This document shows, piece after piece, positions 13,219 to 28,200 of a DNA stretch of 64,000 nucleotides; position 1 is the stretch's first letter; each line of letters opens with the position of its first letter. The notes below the pieces were generated by a model, which saw only the letters and a program-made list of their open reading frames with translations, was not told where the DNA came from and did no database searches. Source of the DNA: Coturnix japonica (lineage: Eukaryota > Chordata > Aves > Galliformes > Phasianidae); the NCBI RefSeq assembly GCF_001577835.2, contig NC_029547.1, positions 58,866,112 through 58,930,111 on the forward strand, read 5' to 3'. The position numbers and the translations under genes were made by a program.

Positions 13219-16200
13219 GTTATCTGTTGCTTATCATTTGGTGCAATGTCTTTTTCTAGTTGAGGATTTGCTTATTCACATTTTCAAAGAAAAAATATGA
13301 GCCATATTAAAGAATTCTCCTAGTGGGGATATTCCTAGTGGAAGAATGAAATAGTGAGACATGATGCCTTCAAGAATTCAGCAAGTAGTCGTGGCACATA
13401 TCTGCAGAAATCTAACTCAGAATGTTTAGCTGAGCTCAGTGTGGAATCCTTCTCCTGATGTTCTTGTCTTTTTCTAAAGCCCAGATATAGTTCTTCCAAC
13501 TGTCAGTTTAAGTAAGTACTTGAAGAAAGGTGTCTTTCAGCTAGGTTCCTCAAGCCACTGAGCACTGCAGGTGTGATTACAGAGTCATATTAGAAGTTTG
13601 GTATTCTCTTACATCGTAAAGTGACACTGCAGGCAAGTTGTACAGAACAGTAAAAAAAAACACGTAATGTCTTTTGTTTAAAAGAGAAATTTATGGAAAC
13701 CTTTAGATTTCCTTGAGAAATAAGAGATACTCGTAGGCTAAATGATTTATCCATTAATTCTCTTTTTAAAAAACACTGATATATGTGAGAAAGGCAAGAA
13801 AGGTTGTGCTGTAGCAGACTTCATAAGTTCAACTAATTCACTATAGCCTTTATATTCAGAACGAATCAATCTAAAGTGTTCTGTAAAACGTACAGCTTGC
13901 CTGTTACAAGGCCACCATCTGTGCACACAGCCCAAGGACATGTTTGCTCCACTTTACAAACATCAGTGATTGAAAATACTCTTAATTCTAGGCTACTCAG
14001 CTCAAGGTATCCTCTGCAAAACTGCATGCTTGTGTTAACTTTGTCTTTCTGATCCCTGGCACATTATTGCTTGCATTTACTTGTTCAGCAGTTTCTGTTT
14101 TAACTCCAGCAGGCCATTTATTTTTAACCTCAGAGTACTGCCAGAGCGCAGTCACAGTCGTTATAGCTTGTTTTAATGACAAGGAAGGTTATAATCAGCT
14201 TTGCTCTGTGATCTGTGCCAGGGGGTTCACTATCTGTCCTTTTTATTTTACAGCAAATGTGTCTGTGTAAGTAATAACTGAGGTAGAGAGTACTTAAGCT
14301 GGTGTATGGCCAATGACACATAGCAGACTGAGGTCCAGTTGGTTGTTTCTGCCATCTATGTTCAGGATTAGTGGAGAAGATCCCTGCCTAAACATAGCAT
14401 TTTGTCTTAGACAAAAAATTGTTAGTACATCAATATGGCGCTTAAACATTTTTACAAGAGAGCTTATCCATTTTTTTAAAGAGAAGATGGAATAATGGCA
14501 ATTTTTTGGTTGCCTTTTTCTTGAAATTAACTGTCATTAAAAATTCTGACAATTTTAAATATCTGACAGAGGATTAAAACAAAAAGGAAGAAGAATTGGT
14601 AATTATTGCCTTTGACAGAACTAACTGAGTTTATGTTCTCTAAATAATTGAGTGTTCACTTTGTGTTCCAGGTCTTTTCCCCTTCTGTTCCTTCTCGTTT
14701 CCTTTTCTTCCATTCTGTTTTAGCCAATTCAGGAAGATTTCCAAAACTGTGGCTGACAGCACAGTTCTGGTAGTAATCCAAGTCAGTGACCAGTCTTTAA
14801 ATTATCATCCGAGATGACTAACCGTACAAACTGTAACTGGCTTGACAGCATATGCAGAAACAGGTGGACATCTCTTGGACATGAAGCAACAGAACCAAAG
14901 TCAGGCCATGACTAAGAGCTAGAGGGAGGTTTCTGGTGATCCCCACATGACGCTTTCCCACCTTTCTGTAGTTAGATCTAATTTCCAATATGCCTTTTAT
15001 AGCACAGAATTTTGGGTTGTCTTCTTCCTAGACTATAAACTTGTCAAATCCAAACCCCACACATAAGTATTATTTTTCTCAGCTTCCTAAAATCACCAAT
15101 TTTTCTGGAGTTTGTGCTATTTATACAGTAATGCATGTAGAACTTTGTGACAAAATAACTGTTGGACATTTTATTGAAGCTGCTCTTGAAAGAAATGTCA
15201 GTGGAGTTGCCGTGAACCTGTTAAGTTCTAGGATTCAGTCAGTCACAACCATGTTACCCTCCTATATGTAATGAAGATAAAATGAGTCATGCTAGCCTTT
15301 TGTTATTTAATAATGGCACATGAAAACTGAAAGGCTTTATGATGTTTGGGCACTTAAAGCAACAGTAGTTGGAGTCACATTGAATTCTTTCTATTTAGCT
15401 TATGCACACATATGCCTGTTCTGGAGGCATGATGATAAGCACCCTAACTGCACAAACTAAGCTTAGGCAGGCATAGCTATGCGTATGCCAAGTTTTGCAT
15501 ATGAAGAACTGTAGATTAAAAGTTAAATATCAGATGTGGCAAATACGAGTATCTTCTCTTAGGGTAGACTGTGTTTCAGTTTCACAGAAACATAAAACTT
15601 GAATATAAAATATGTTCTACTAGTTAACATTTGAAAACAGAGGGACCAAAGATGTAGTGCACAAAAACAGAAAAAATACAAGTGTGTGTCTCTTAATCTT
15701 ATCACTTGCCTTTTTTTTTTTTTCATCTTTTCCAGAGCATGGCAAGGCAGAGGTATTCCATCTGTAGGTTATCACTTTGCTTTCCTCCCAATTTACGACA
15801 ACGTGAAAAGTATCATCTGACTGGACTTTTTGTTCACGATAAATATAGGAGGCCCTGGGAAAGAAGTAAGTTGTCTGGTCCCTAAGGTTTAGTTTAAGTT
15901 CATTGTGGATTGACAGAAAAGTTTCTGTTTGAGCATAATACGACGTAGTCTAATAGGAAAAAATGTATTTCCAGAAGTGGCAGTCTTATAGCTTTTGAAG
16001 GTAGTATTTATTCATTGCCTAAGCAGAAACAGAGGGGTAATGGTTATTTATTTGTGTATGACAACACAAATGAGGGCAGTATTTGATTCGATTGTTGACA
16101 TCTATTTAAACTTCCTGCTGAATTAGTCAAATACAGTATAACATGTCAGGAGACATGCTCTATGCAACAGGGATAAAGATGTGTGAATATAGATAAAAAT

Positions 16201-19200
16201 ATTTGTATGTTTCTGGTTTATTTTTATTCACTTGAAAACAGTAAAAGCAACAATATTTGCCTCTTAATTACATGTTAGCTTCAGTTTAACCTCTGCAATG
16301 AGTTGATCTATACTTTAAAATTGTTTATTATTTTATTATTTTTTATGTGATTCATTTTCATCCATTTCTGCCTCAGTTACTTCAACACAGAACATGATTG
16401 CTGTTTCAGTGCTGGATCAGTGGAAGAAAAGTTTAACTGTGGAGGATTTCCTGGAAAAGTCAGTAACCTTTTCTTCACAGCATATACAATTCCTTTAGTA
16501 TCATTCAGCTACTTTGTGAGTGATAAATTAGCGATGATAGAATATGGAAATGTCTTCTGATGGTATCAAGTAGACAATGCAGTGGAGCTGTTCTAGGAGA
16601 GACTTAACAATGTCTTCTTTACTAAAAGTCATACCACCAGAGCAGCTCCAAAAGCAGTGCCTCCTATTTTGTGATTTTGGCCCAGGATGCTGTAGATGTT
16701 GGTGGTATCACAGTAGAGGCTGAACCTTCTGCCAACCTTCTGTTACATGTTGTTGCTGTGTGACAGATGGCAGCAAAGGGGCAGTCTGACAGAAAGGTTT
16801 CTGACATCGAAGTGTGTGTAAAGCTAAGTTGTCGAGTTGATTTCCTTCATGCAGAAGAAAATGACACCCACTGATACCCTTCAATTCTTGCTGAATGTTT
16901 ATGGGGACCAAACAGAGGACGTGAACACAGTGAGGGGTGGGTGGTATATTTCACCAGCAAACTTGCTGAGAGCTCAGTCAATCCCAGTATCCAAATTACT
17001 GATAAAAGTATTGAGAAGCAGTAGTCCCAGGATGGACCCCTATGGGATGCCACTTGTGACTGAGCCATTGACTACATCGTGACAACCCGCTTAGCTGTTA
17101 TTTAATAAAATGCAACTTTCATTAGGCACAGTGCTCAAAGCTTTATGGGTTTTCAAAGGCTTACACCTTGTTGAAGTTTGGGCCAATACCACAGAGTTAT
17201 CACTCATGAGCTACACTACCTGTAGTAGCAAAATAACTTTAAGACTATGCTGCTTTGTAAAATATTTGGGGGGAAAAAAATAATAATAATAAAAAAAATG
17301 AGGCAGTTATTCCCCAGTATCACTGACTAAACATGAAGATTTATGCTGAAATTAAGAAATACACTGGGTTCTCTACACTGATGCCATTTATGTGATTGAC
17401 CTCCAGATGACTAGAAAGTACCAGGACTGTGTAGTGCAACAGATTAGTAGAATACTGAATAAATCAGTAGGATGAACATTTGAGAAGTCTGTTCTCTAAA
17501 TTACAGTATTAGAAACAGTTATTATGTATCAGCAGAAAACCCAGGTTCTTCAGAAATGTCAGCACCATCTGTCAGTTTATTGTTCATTCAATTTATACAG
17601 ACAATGTAGCATTAAAATGGACATATTTTAATTAGAAATTATGAATATTTTATGTAAATGTACAGTTAACCCAGAACTATGACTTAAAAAAATCTGTTGT
17701 CAAATGACTATTTGGTAACCAGCTTTTCTCCTGGGCAAATAGTACTAATACTGACTGTAGTAAAAAAGTGACAAGAAAACGAAACATTTTTGCTTCTTCA
17801 ATTACACTGTATTTCACCTTTGACAGTTGCTGCTGTGCATATAATTTCTGCGTGTTATGTGAAAGATACGTATACATTTAACCTAGCAGATTTTTGGTCA
17901 GAAGTGTTATGACACTAATTATTCTGATGCTTTTGTCTAGCCATTTAGTGGTGAGATTACACTTAAAGACTTTTCTCTTGGGGAATAAAAAAAGAAACCT
18001 AAATATGTAAATGAGCAGTAGAGAGGTTGACCTTTGGGTTTATTTTTGAGTGTTGAAAACAACTCCATATTTTCAAATAGTTCTGACCAAATACAGTGAC
18101 TATTAAAGGTCTTAGAGTATCTTTTTGCGTGCCATTGATATGCTCAGGAGTAACAGAAGTTATGAAAATTGCTGCCCAACTGTCAGAATTCTTTTTTCTG
18201 ATTTTTAGGAAACCTATCAGTTCTGTAGGGTTCTATGTCAATATTGAATTAATAGGAAGTTCAAATCCCAACTCTCCAATTGACACAGAAACGCATTATT
18301 TACTCAACAAAGTTGTTTGTGAGGAAGTATCAACTCAAGAGAAATATTTGAAGACTGACTGTGCCACTGAGCTTAAGGAACAGTGGCAAGGTAAGGTGTT
18401 TAATTTACTGTTTCCTAACTTCTACAAACTTTAGCTTGCAAACTTCAATAATTTTTTGTTTATGACTGATGGATCTTTGATGAGATCATCTGGATGATCA
18501 CATAGCTTGCAATTGCAGAACTTATAATCATTTTAGAGATATTTTTTTCCATGGAGAAGTAGGGCTTTACAGGTCATAGTAGCATGTAGTAGAAAGTGAA
18601 TCCAAAGAATCACAAGAAATAGATTTTGCTAGGCATTGGTCAAAATGCTGATGATCCTTTGTACTTAAATAAAGTTAGATCCCTGAGACATATTCTTCTA
18701 GTATACCAAGGTGGAAAAGAAGTAAGCAGTTTCTACTTTGTTCCTGGGATTAAGGTATTTTTAATTGGGTGGAGTATAATTCATTCTGATTGTAGAAACA
18801 ATATGCTAAGAATTTTTTAATTTTACTATACTATGACATATTATTCTGAACTGTTTTGTTGTTGTTGTTGTTTATTTGTCTATCAGTAAATTAGATTATA
18901 TTAGGAAAGCAAAGTAGTGTAACTGTTTATTCAGACTGCTCCACAGCCACAAGTGGCTCTTATTGTCAGGCTGTACAAGATAACATTTACCAGGAACATA
19001 CTATTGACAATACAACTGTTCTACAGTTAGTAACTGAAAGTAGTCTTAGTTCATTTCCTTATGTAATTACCTGATTTTTATCCAGATATGTAGTATGTAA
19101 CAGGATATTTTAGTCATTAGTCAAGTCCTCTATAGTTTGCTCCAAAAGTAATGCACCCTGTTTATTTCCACTGAAATTACAACAACTACAAAGAGCACAA

Positions 19201-22200
19201 TGGCACTGTTTAATAGAGCAAACTTTGAGCTACATAGCTGCATTTTGTCAGCCTGCCCCTCTGCTGCTATCTGTGCATGACAGCAAAATGTAACAGAATA
19301 TTGGCAAGAAGATTCAGCTTGCCTGTACTGCCATTTCACCATTACCCACCTCTGACCTCCTGGGCCAACGTAGTAAAAAATAAAGAGGCATTACTTTCAG
19401 AACATTTGTCTACAGAGAAAGTAACAAAGCTAAGATGTATACAGTGAACGCCAAAACACAGACATTTACTTGGTAGGTAAATGTTATCAGGCCTGGAATA
19501 GTAAGTGTAATACAATGTGATTTAATTGGAAAAAGTGAACAATGCCAAATTAAGAAAGAATACGATAGAGAATTTGAAATGATAATTTATAACTATTATT
19601 CAAATGCAAGAAGATTAAGATTTAATTCTAGGTATATTGCAATACACTGTTGTAGTGCTTCTGTTCTACCAGCCTGTCTGTACCGAAGTATTTCATAATT
19701 ATTCCTGCTAATGTAAATTGAAAATAAATTAAGGTCAGTTATTTCTACTTTCTTGAAAACATAATAATTTGTCAGCTTCTCTATTTTTGTCTTTTTGTTA
19801 TTGTTGTTGTTTTGGTTTTTTTTCCCAGTAAGTTTATCACTGTTGCAGAACTAGCAAATCCACATTTTACTTTTATATGTAATGCACACATTGCTTCATT
19901 ACTGCCTGCTGAAATGTGTGGGCCTTTTACAAATTGCACTGGACTAAGTTACTCAGCCAAAACCTACTGCAGAAGGTCCTTATGATACTTGATAATGCAA
20001 ACAAGGGAATGAAAATAATTAGCTTTTCTTTCTAGCAAGTGTTACATGAAAGAAAAGAGCTGAAGAAAAACAGAGATTATTGGTTTGACCACTGGAAATC
20101 TAGACTGAGCTACATTTAAAATTTTAAAGCCCTAAAATATTTAAACTAAGAAATAATTGTTGCTTTGCTGATATTTGTGGCTTTTGGACCATCACTCAAC
20201 AATTCTCCTGATCATTCTTTTTCTTATTTTTCTTCAGGTCTACACATTGGAGATGAATTTGTTTTTGTTGATGATCTGGAAAACTATCGTAAAAAACTTC
20301 CTAATTTATCTACACTTCTGGGCAGACTAAAATTTTTTTGTGTGAGAGATCCTTTTCTAGATTCTGAAGGAGAGAATTTAACAGAAGAGAACATTTTTAG
20401 GTATCTAAAAATTGAATAACATTGAATATAAATAATAGCTTATGAGTAAAGCCTTTAACAGTTTAACAGATTTCATATATTACTTTTAAACTTTCAACTT
20501 TTCTTCTTCCATAGAAAAAAAATCATAGGATAAAATTTATATATACTATTTAACACAAATGAATAAATGAAGTTATGTCATTATTACACTTATTACACTT
20601 TGTAAGTATTAGTTGTGCTCAGGAATTTAGACTTGGAATGCTGGAAGAATGTCCATTTTCAAGGGATCTCATGCTCCCCTTGGCTGACTGATTCCCTCTC
20701 AGTTAAATGTCCTTAAATTTAGTTGAGTCAGGATTTTACTAATGCTTCCATTTTCCTTCTTTTCCTTCTTTCCCTCCTCTCTGTCATGCTGTCATTAAAA
20801 CTCCACTCTTACCCCACTGAGTTGCAGTTCTTCAACATTGAATATTATTCGGGTTTTGCTTGCTTTCCAGGTGTTAGGTTGATTAACTTTAATTGGATGA
20901 TGTCTTAATATCAGGGATTTGAGCAAATTGGATCATAAAAACATGTAAGGTATACTCAGAATGTGTTCAGTATTTTGCAAATAGATTAATCTATGTACAT
21001 GAAGATTCAAAAATAGAATCTAAAAATCTGCTGATTTACTCCATGTTTGAATGACCTGTATAACTTTGCACTTGACAGGGTTGCCAGATTCACAATCAAG
21101 GCAAAGTAGAATTTAGCTAATTTATTTGTGCATAATGATAGAACAAGGATGAGTTATTTTCCTGTTTTTTGGAACACATGTTCTAACCTTCCAATGAGTC
21201 CTGGACATAATGCATTGTGCATATGTAGACTTCAGTAAATTTCCTCCAAGGAGAACATAATCCAAATTCCTCTATAACTTTCAGAAATAACAGTCACATG
21301 GGAAAAAATGTCAGTGTGAATGTTCAGAGAATTAATTAACTCTGACCTGCTGATGCACAGCCAGCAAGCCACCAAATATATCACAGTGAGAGTCCTAATC
21401 ACCTACTAGAGCACCCAGGGAGACTCATGTAGACAGAGATACATTTAGGCAAATTTGAAATTAATATAAATTTGGGTGAGTATCTGAAAGCTAGGCATGG
21501 ACATATTTTTGCTCTTCAATCTACAGTATTCCTCTAGGAAGACAGTGGTACTAGAAGTAGATGAAAAAGCTGTTCCCCTGAAGAGCAATACTTTTCATGG
21601 TTTTACTGCCCTACAAAGGCCACAAGGATCAGGCCCAATGAACAGGATTCTTTCTGTTTGAAAAATCTTTCACCCTGTCCTTGTACTGTTGCTGCAAAAA
21701 GCAAGTAATAGTCTGACTCTTTAATTTTTCACCATTTTAGAATACTGTCACTAAAATTAAGGAAAATACTTCTTTTAATAGTCAACATGTTCTACATTTT
21801 TAATGCACAAAGGATTCCTGAAAATAGAAATGAAAAGCAACTGAAATCAAATTGTACCATTTTAGATTAGAAAAAAGTTCATATAAAATCCTAGAGGAAA
21901 AACAGATCTGCAGATTTTCCAAGAAGAAGGCAGTTTCACGAGACAGAGCAGTTGTAAATGAACAATTTTTAAAAGTAGATTTTTCTTTATAGGGTGTTTT
22001 TGTTTGTTTATTTTAAGACACATCCAAATAAGTGGTACTACTCAGCATCTAGTGCACTGTTTCTAGAAAAACAGTTGCCTATAATTATACATTTTGCTAA
22101 AACATCCTTTGGATGTGTGAAGTATGGATTTAGAAAAACATAACTTTTGCCACATGTGTAGCTGTTAGTGCTACTGCTAAGAATTTCAGTCTTAGGTATG

Positions 22201-25200
22201 AAATAATCACTTCCTTTATTTTCTGGTCTTTTAAAGGGAATGTTTGTCTTTTCAAAATGAAATAGAAATGCTGGAGAGTGAAAACAAATTGCAAGGAATT
22301 AAGGAGGGCTTTTGTAAAACCACATTAGAAGATAGAGAGGTATCATGATCCTGTTTCTGCCCAGTTATTTTATTAGTGATTGCTTTATGTGCATTAATCC
22401 TTGCTCATCTGCAGGTCATTTTATGGAGGGTTTTTTAATATATACATTTGGTAAATATTTGAAGCTTCTTGTTTCTGAGGTTAGAAAAACACTGATATTA
22501 TTTGCATACTTCTAATTTTTCAGTATAGTTGTTAAGAATCCTCACTCTTAAATTGTTCCTACTGAAATCTGACATGTTGGCATATTTATGTAGGTAACAC
22601 TGCAATAACAGTAAAAATGAATTGGAATAGAAAGCCATGGAATGTCTATAGAAAAGAGAAAGTTCCTATACATGCTCTGGAAGCAAGCTTCTTTTCTGAG
22701 GAAACAAAATGAAAATCAAATTTATCTCTTTCTCCATATTTTAATATTCTACAGAAAACAAACATTCAGCTAAACAAATGACGATTTTACTTGATTCAGA
22801 AATATATGTTTAGATCCACTCTTCACTGCGCTGGTTCATTTTGAAATATTGTATGCTGTCATTTTTCTATGTGTTGAACAAAGCTTTGTGTCTGCCATGT
22901 ATATCTCATATGTCTTCTTTCTTAATAGCTCTGAGATCAGGTTAGAATTAATTTAATTTAATTAACTAATTATTTTTTTCCAAGCTAAGACCAAGATCAA
23001 AGGAAATTTAAAATTTACTTACCATTCTGTGGTGATTAATATTTTGCAGTATTTCATGTTGCCTTTTGAGTTAGAATTCTGCAAAAGAAGAAACAGCAAA
23101 TCAGATTCCGTTAAGATTCCATCATATTTGGGATTGAAGGAGTTACTAAATTTAGCTCCAGAAAATATGGCTGATGAAAATATGTGTGAGGAAGTGATCA
23201 AAGAAGGTGAGAGCTGGTTTTCTTAATTTCTTTACCCAGTTTCCTTATTGTTTTCACATGATCTAGCTTTTCTACATTCAATTAGAGTAACTTAGAATAT
23301 ATTCCAGAGTGTATCAAATTAGAATTTCTGTACATGAAACCATGAACTATACCATACACAAATTTCAGATTATTAGAAATGTCTCATCAGATAGCCAAGG
23401 GAAAAATGACTGGTCTGCCATTTGGTTTAGTCTTTGGTTATGTTGCAAACTTGAAAATCAGCAGGATATCTTGTTTCCTGTTACTATGATAACTTTATGT
23501 GATACTATCTGTAATTAAGTTTTACTTTCAGAGACATCTTCTAGAAGATTGTATCTAATATATTCGTGCCAGGTAAATTATGCAAAAGCACGTTTGTATG
23601 GGAAAAGGGGTTAAATATTCCCATGGACAAGAGAAATAGTCAAAATGACAACTTCTTAAAGCAGTTTAAGAAAAGTTTTAAAGACTGTCACGCTACAGAT
23701 AACTGTGACTTACTGACAGTTACTGGCTATTGTATTTGTGCCTGTGGAATTATTTTGTGTAGTTCAGAGAAAAAGATGCTGACTGAGACTTTTTCTTTTG
23801 AGCTGAAAATAAATTTATTTATTTTTAACTAGCATTAGTTTTAGCAAACAAATGAAGAAAACTGCTTCTTTTGGGGGGATACAATATAGAGTAAACCTGT
23901 CCCTTATTGAAGATAGGAGCAAGACTTTAAAGCAACATTTGCGAAGGGCAGTTTCACTTCTCTGATAAATTGAGTACATTAAATTGTACATGTCGTGTTC
24001 CAGTACCAAGCAAAATGACCTGGCCTCCAATGCTGATGTTTGGGGATTTCATATACAGAATAAAATAGATTTATATGCATTTTAATCTTCTTCAGTAGCA
24101 AGAGAACCTGCATACGCAAACACTTAGTAAACTACATTTAGGCTACTTACTAGATGCAGAAATCACATCACTATAGTAATGAAAAGGCTGAGTGGTTCAG
24201 ACGGCCACTACAGTGCATCACAATTGTTTTCCAGCAACATCAAAGGACAAGTCTGAGTACTGTTCTGATCTATAAATCACTGTCTGATTTATGGCACTTT
24301 GTGTTACCAAGCATAGCAGTAATTTTTTGTAATGATAAATTATGGGTATCCAAGGAGATTTTTTAAAGTTGTCTTGACAGGAAAGATCAGTAAATGGTCA
24401 ATTTATGGCATCATTTAAAATCCTTTTTCAGATCTCAAAGAAAAAATTGCAAACAAAATGGAAATTGCCAAATACTGTTCTACTTCAGTGGTTAGCTCCA
24501 GTAACAGCATAAGTATGTTAGAAATCTCTGAATCAGGTAAGAAGATCCACACCCAATGCTGATGTTTCAAATAAATTCTTCAGGTGGTGGTTCCTATGTT
24601 ATATTCTTATGAGTGTATGTGCCTCATTTAACTTAAAATAAGAGGGTTTGGCTCCAGTAACTTACTTTGTACTTTTGCCATAGATGGGTAGAAGTGCCGT
24701 GCTCCTTTCAAGAATGCTGAAAACTAACCATAGCCAGCTTTAGGTTTTCGGCCAGCTTTTAGGGTGACATTTCTTATGGCTAAAGATTGTGTCTGTAACT
24801 TTCACATTTAATTAGTTTTTGTATTTTTTGTTAATCTTGCAACTTATCTACTCATGGAGGGAAGAGGAAAGTGAAGTAAGGTTGATCATGGTTTTTGAGT
24901 GAAAGAGTACAGTTTAAAGTTTAAGTCCTTATGCAAATGCTTTCAAAGAATGGTGTTGGAGGACAATTCTGGGAGAAGTACCAAGGTCAGATCTTCCTGA
25001 GGTACAAAACTACTGCACAAGCATTTTGCTTGGCAAGTGGTTCAGTAATGCCGTGTGAAATTAATTCAAACAGCCATTGAAGCTGTGTTCCACTGAAATA
25101 AACTGAAAATGTTGAGGTGCTGAAACATGTGGGTTAAATCCTTGCTTTTCCTATGCTGAAATCAGGAAATTTCAGAAAAGCCTGGACAAAAAATGACATT

Positions 25201-28200
25201 TGAAATTCATTGTGTCCTGGGAAAAGTGGCGATACTTGATTAAACAGCATTAAGAAGAATAAATATTAGGACATTTAGGCAAGATGATCTCAGACAGTAG
25301 CGATTCTATGATTCAATAATTTGTCCCTCTACTGTGTGTTCAATCTTGCAGAAACTCTACCCATTTTTGTATTGGGCAATAGCAGTGTTCTCCTACAGTT
25401 CTTGTTCACTTGAGAATTTTTCATTCAGCATTTATAAAAATTCTTGAGTGATCCTGTCTTTTCTTCAGATCAAAACCTGTGGTTTTTTTTTAATCTCAGT
25501 TTTTAAATGATTTTTAAAAGACTAATGTCTTTCTCCTTCAGACTAATAGCATCCTGTTCCTGACATTGTGTTGTAATGGGATTTTGATGGAAGCAATCGT
25601 ATCTGCTCAAAGTTTCTGCTTTGTGGTGGGTTTGCCTTAACTTTTGTGTTTTCCCACCAAGACAAAGTTAAACTTAATTTACCTCTGGAGTAATTTGCCT
25701 CACAAGATTAATTTCAATTTGAATCCACTAAAATAGCTGCCTGCTCTTTACTTGAAGTACTCATGATAAGCAGGAGGAGTTTAAGTAGAGTTTGTTTGGG
25801 AAATATGGGACTCATGTATGTAATAAGTTGCTATAGCCTTACCTAGGGTCTTGTCCATTATTCCAATACAGATGAGTAGGCAAGACATCTTGAATTGTTT
25901 TTTAGAAGAAAGCAATATCACTAATATCTGTTACCTATCTGCTGGCTGAGGTTTGCTATTGAACTGAGCAACATTCAGTCACAAGGGCACAGACAGCATA
26001 CATTCTTTTTTTTTTTCTCCTTCTAAAAACGTTCACAGATCTGTAGGCTTGATGTCTGCAAAGCCAACCCTGTTACTAAGACACTGTTTCCTAATGGAAG
26101 TTCCTACATCAGGGATCAAATTTCAACAGGGAAACCTTAGAATTCTCCACCTCTTTCTTAGTTTTGCTGTATGTGAGTTAACATAGGCACAACGTATTTG
26201 CTAAGACTCCACGAAGAACCAGTTCTAAAATAGTGGCATTTTTTTTTACCAACATTTACCAACCTTTCCTGCTAGCCATGGGGGTTATTTTTTGATGAAG
26301 GCGATGAGAATCAAAGAGAATTCACTCAGTTTTTTATGTCACTAGAAAGTAAATAACCCTCTAAGTGTAGACAGCATTTAGCTAACATAGTGGGTCAGAA
26401 CATTCCAGTCTCAAGGGCAGAATAATAAGGTGCAAATGAATATGCACAGTATTGCAAAAGGTGAAATCTTTATGTCAGGAATTTTGCTGTCCTGAGATAA
26501 GCTCCTGTCTTGCTCAAGAAAAATTGTTAAACTTGTTTCTAGACATGAAAAAGATTAGTGAATCTGAAGTTCACAGCTCAAGTTCACGGAACTTTTTTTG
26601 GTTCTAAGTGAGAAAGAAATTACACTATTTGGAAATGTGCTTCTTTCTTTTGTAACAACTTTAATTTCTTACTTTTCAACATGTACTATTTACTCTCTGT
26701 CTTCCTAACACTCTTTTCTGTCCTTCCTGATCTACAGTCTGCTTGTTAGTTTGTATAAGGAACAGCTGCAAGCAGCTGGGCAGGTGTCTGATTCATAGCT
26801 TACTGAGTGCCAGTTGGCCTAACAATGTGCTTATGGTGATTGCAGCTGCTTTCAGCTTGTTGGAATGAATAGGGAATTTGTTACAAATGTTTTTCCGTAT
26901 GGAGGCACTAATTTAATTCCAGTTTTTCTGGCTGTTAGTTTTCTGAGAACACGGAAGAACTGCTGGGTTTGTTTGTTTGTTTTTTGTGACCTCTGCTTTC
27001 TGGTCAAGCTTAGCTTGCAATGCTATTGGAAGAATGCTAGAGAGATGAATACCAGGTCAGTCATATAGACCTCGAGTTTTTACAGAATTATACCAAAAAT
27101 CCACTAAGTTGCAAATTCCACATAAGATTTCAATTGAAAGAAATAATCCATTAAAATATTTGCATTTAATATGATTAGCAAAAAAAAAAAAAAAAAAAGA
27201 CTGAAAAATGACTGGCACATACTAGTAACAAGCATGTTTGTCTATATACTGCTTCTAGAAAACAGTGTTGTGATTCATTTCAGTGTTCAAACCTATAAAT
27301 TAAAATGAGAACTAACTCTATGTGAAAACATAATTCCATCTTTGTAAGCCTGAACTTTATTCCTGAATTTTCTGGTTCTATTCAGTTGCAAGTGCACTGT
27401 TACAGCCACCAAAAAACTGAATCATCTCTCCAATCTGAATTCCATTTATGTGGGAACTAAGAAGGCTGACAGGGGTCATTAGTTAACATCAAACCTCAAC
27501 CATAATGCCTAGTGATTTAATCCTAAGCATTATCTTACAGGGAAGCATAGGTAGCCAGATTTGTGTCTTAGAATGAGTATGGAAATGTAATCTCTACACA
27601 TTAATATCTCCAAACTGTCTGGAGCATTGAAATAGGCATATTTAAATATTAAATGTGCCTATTTGTTTCTTATTGCTGAAGTGGTGGATTAACCCATTAA
27701 AATATTACAAATGTTAGTGTAGAATTTCATCAATGTAAAATTTCTAAGTTTGCATGCTTCATTCACATGAAGCCTTGTGAACTGTACTAGATATTTATTT
27801 AGTTTGGGTGGGTTTCTATATGTTTTCTAGCCAATCACATCTCATACCTGAAAGATGAAATCGAAGTACCTTTAACTCCTCCATGCAAACAACAAAGATC
27901 GCAAGTGGATTTTCTCTGTGTAGGACTTCAAGAAGAACTTAATCCTCTTTTTGACAACAGGTAATGAAAACTTTGTAGTAATAAATTCTGTCATAAGCAC
28001 TCTAAATCATAAATCCTTAAAATTAGTGCAAAAATTGCTTTAGTCTGTTTGTGAATTGGTAGTGATGTGTGCTGAGACAGTTTTACATATACTGTCTTAT
28101 AGCGTAAACAATATGAATTACCTCTGGCCTTTTTAAAGAGGGCTTGAAAAAAGAAACAACAGTTTCTATTGTAAACCTCTTTCCCCTGGGAGAATTGATA

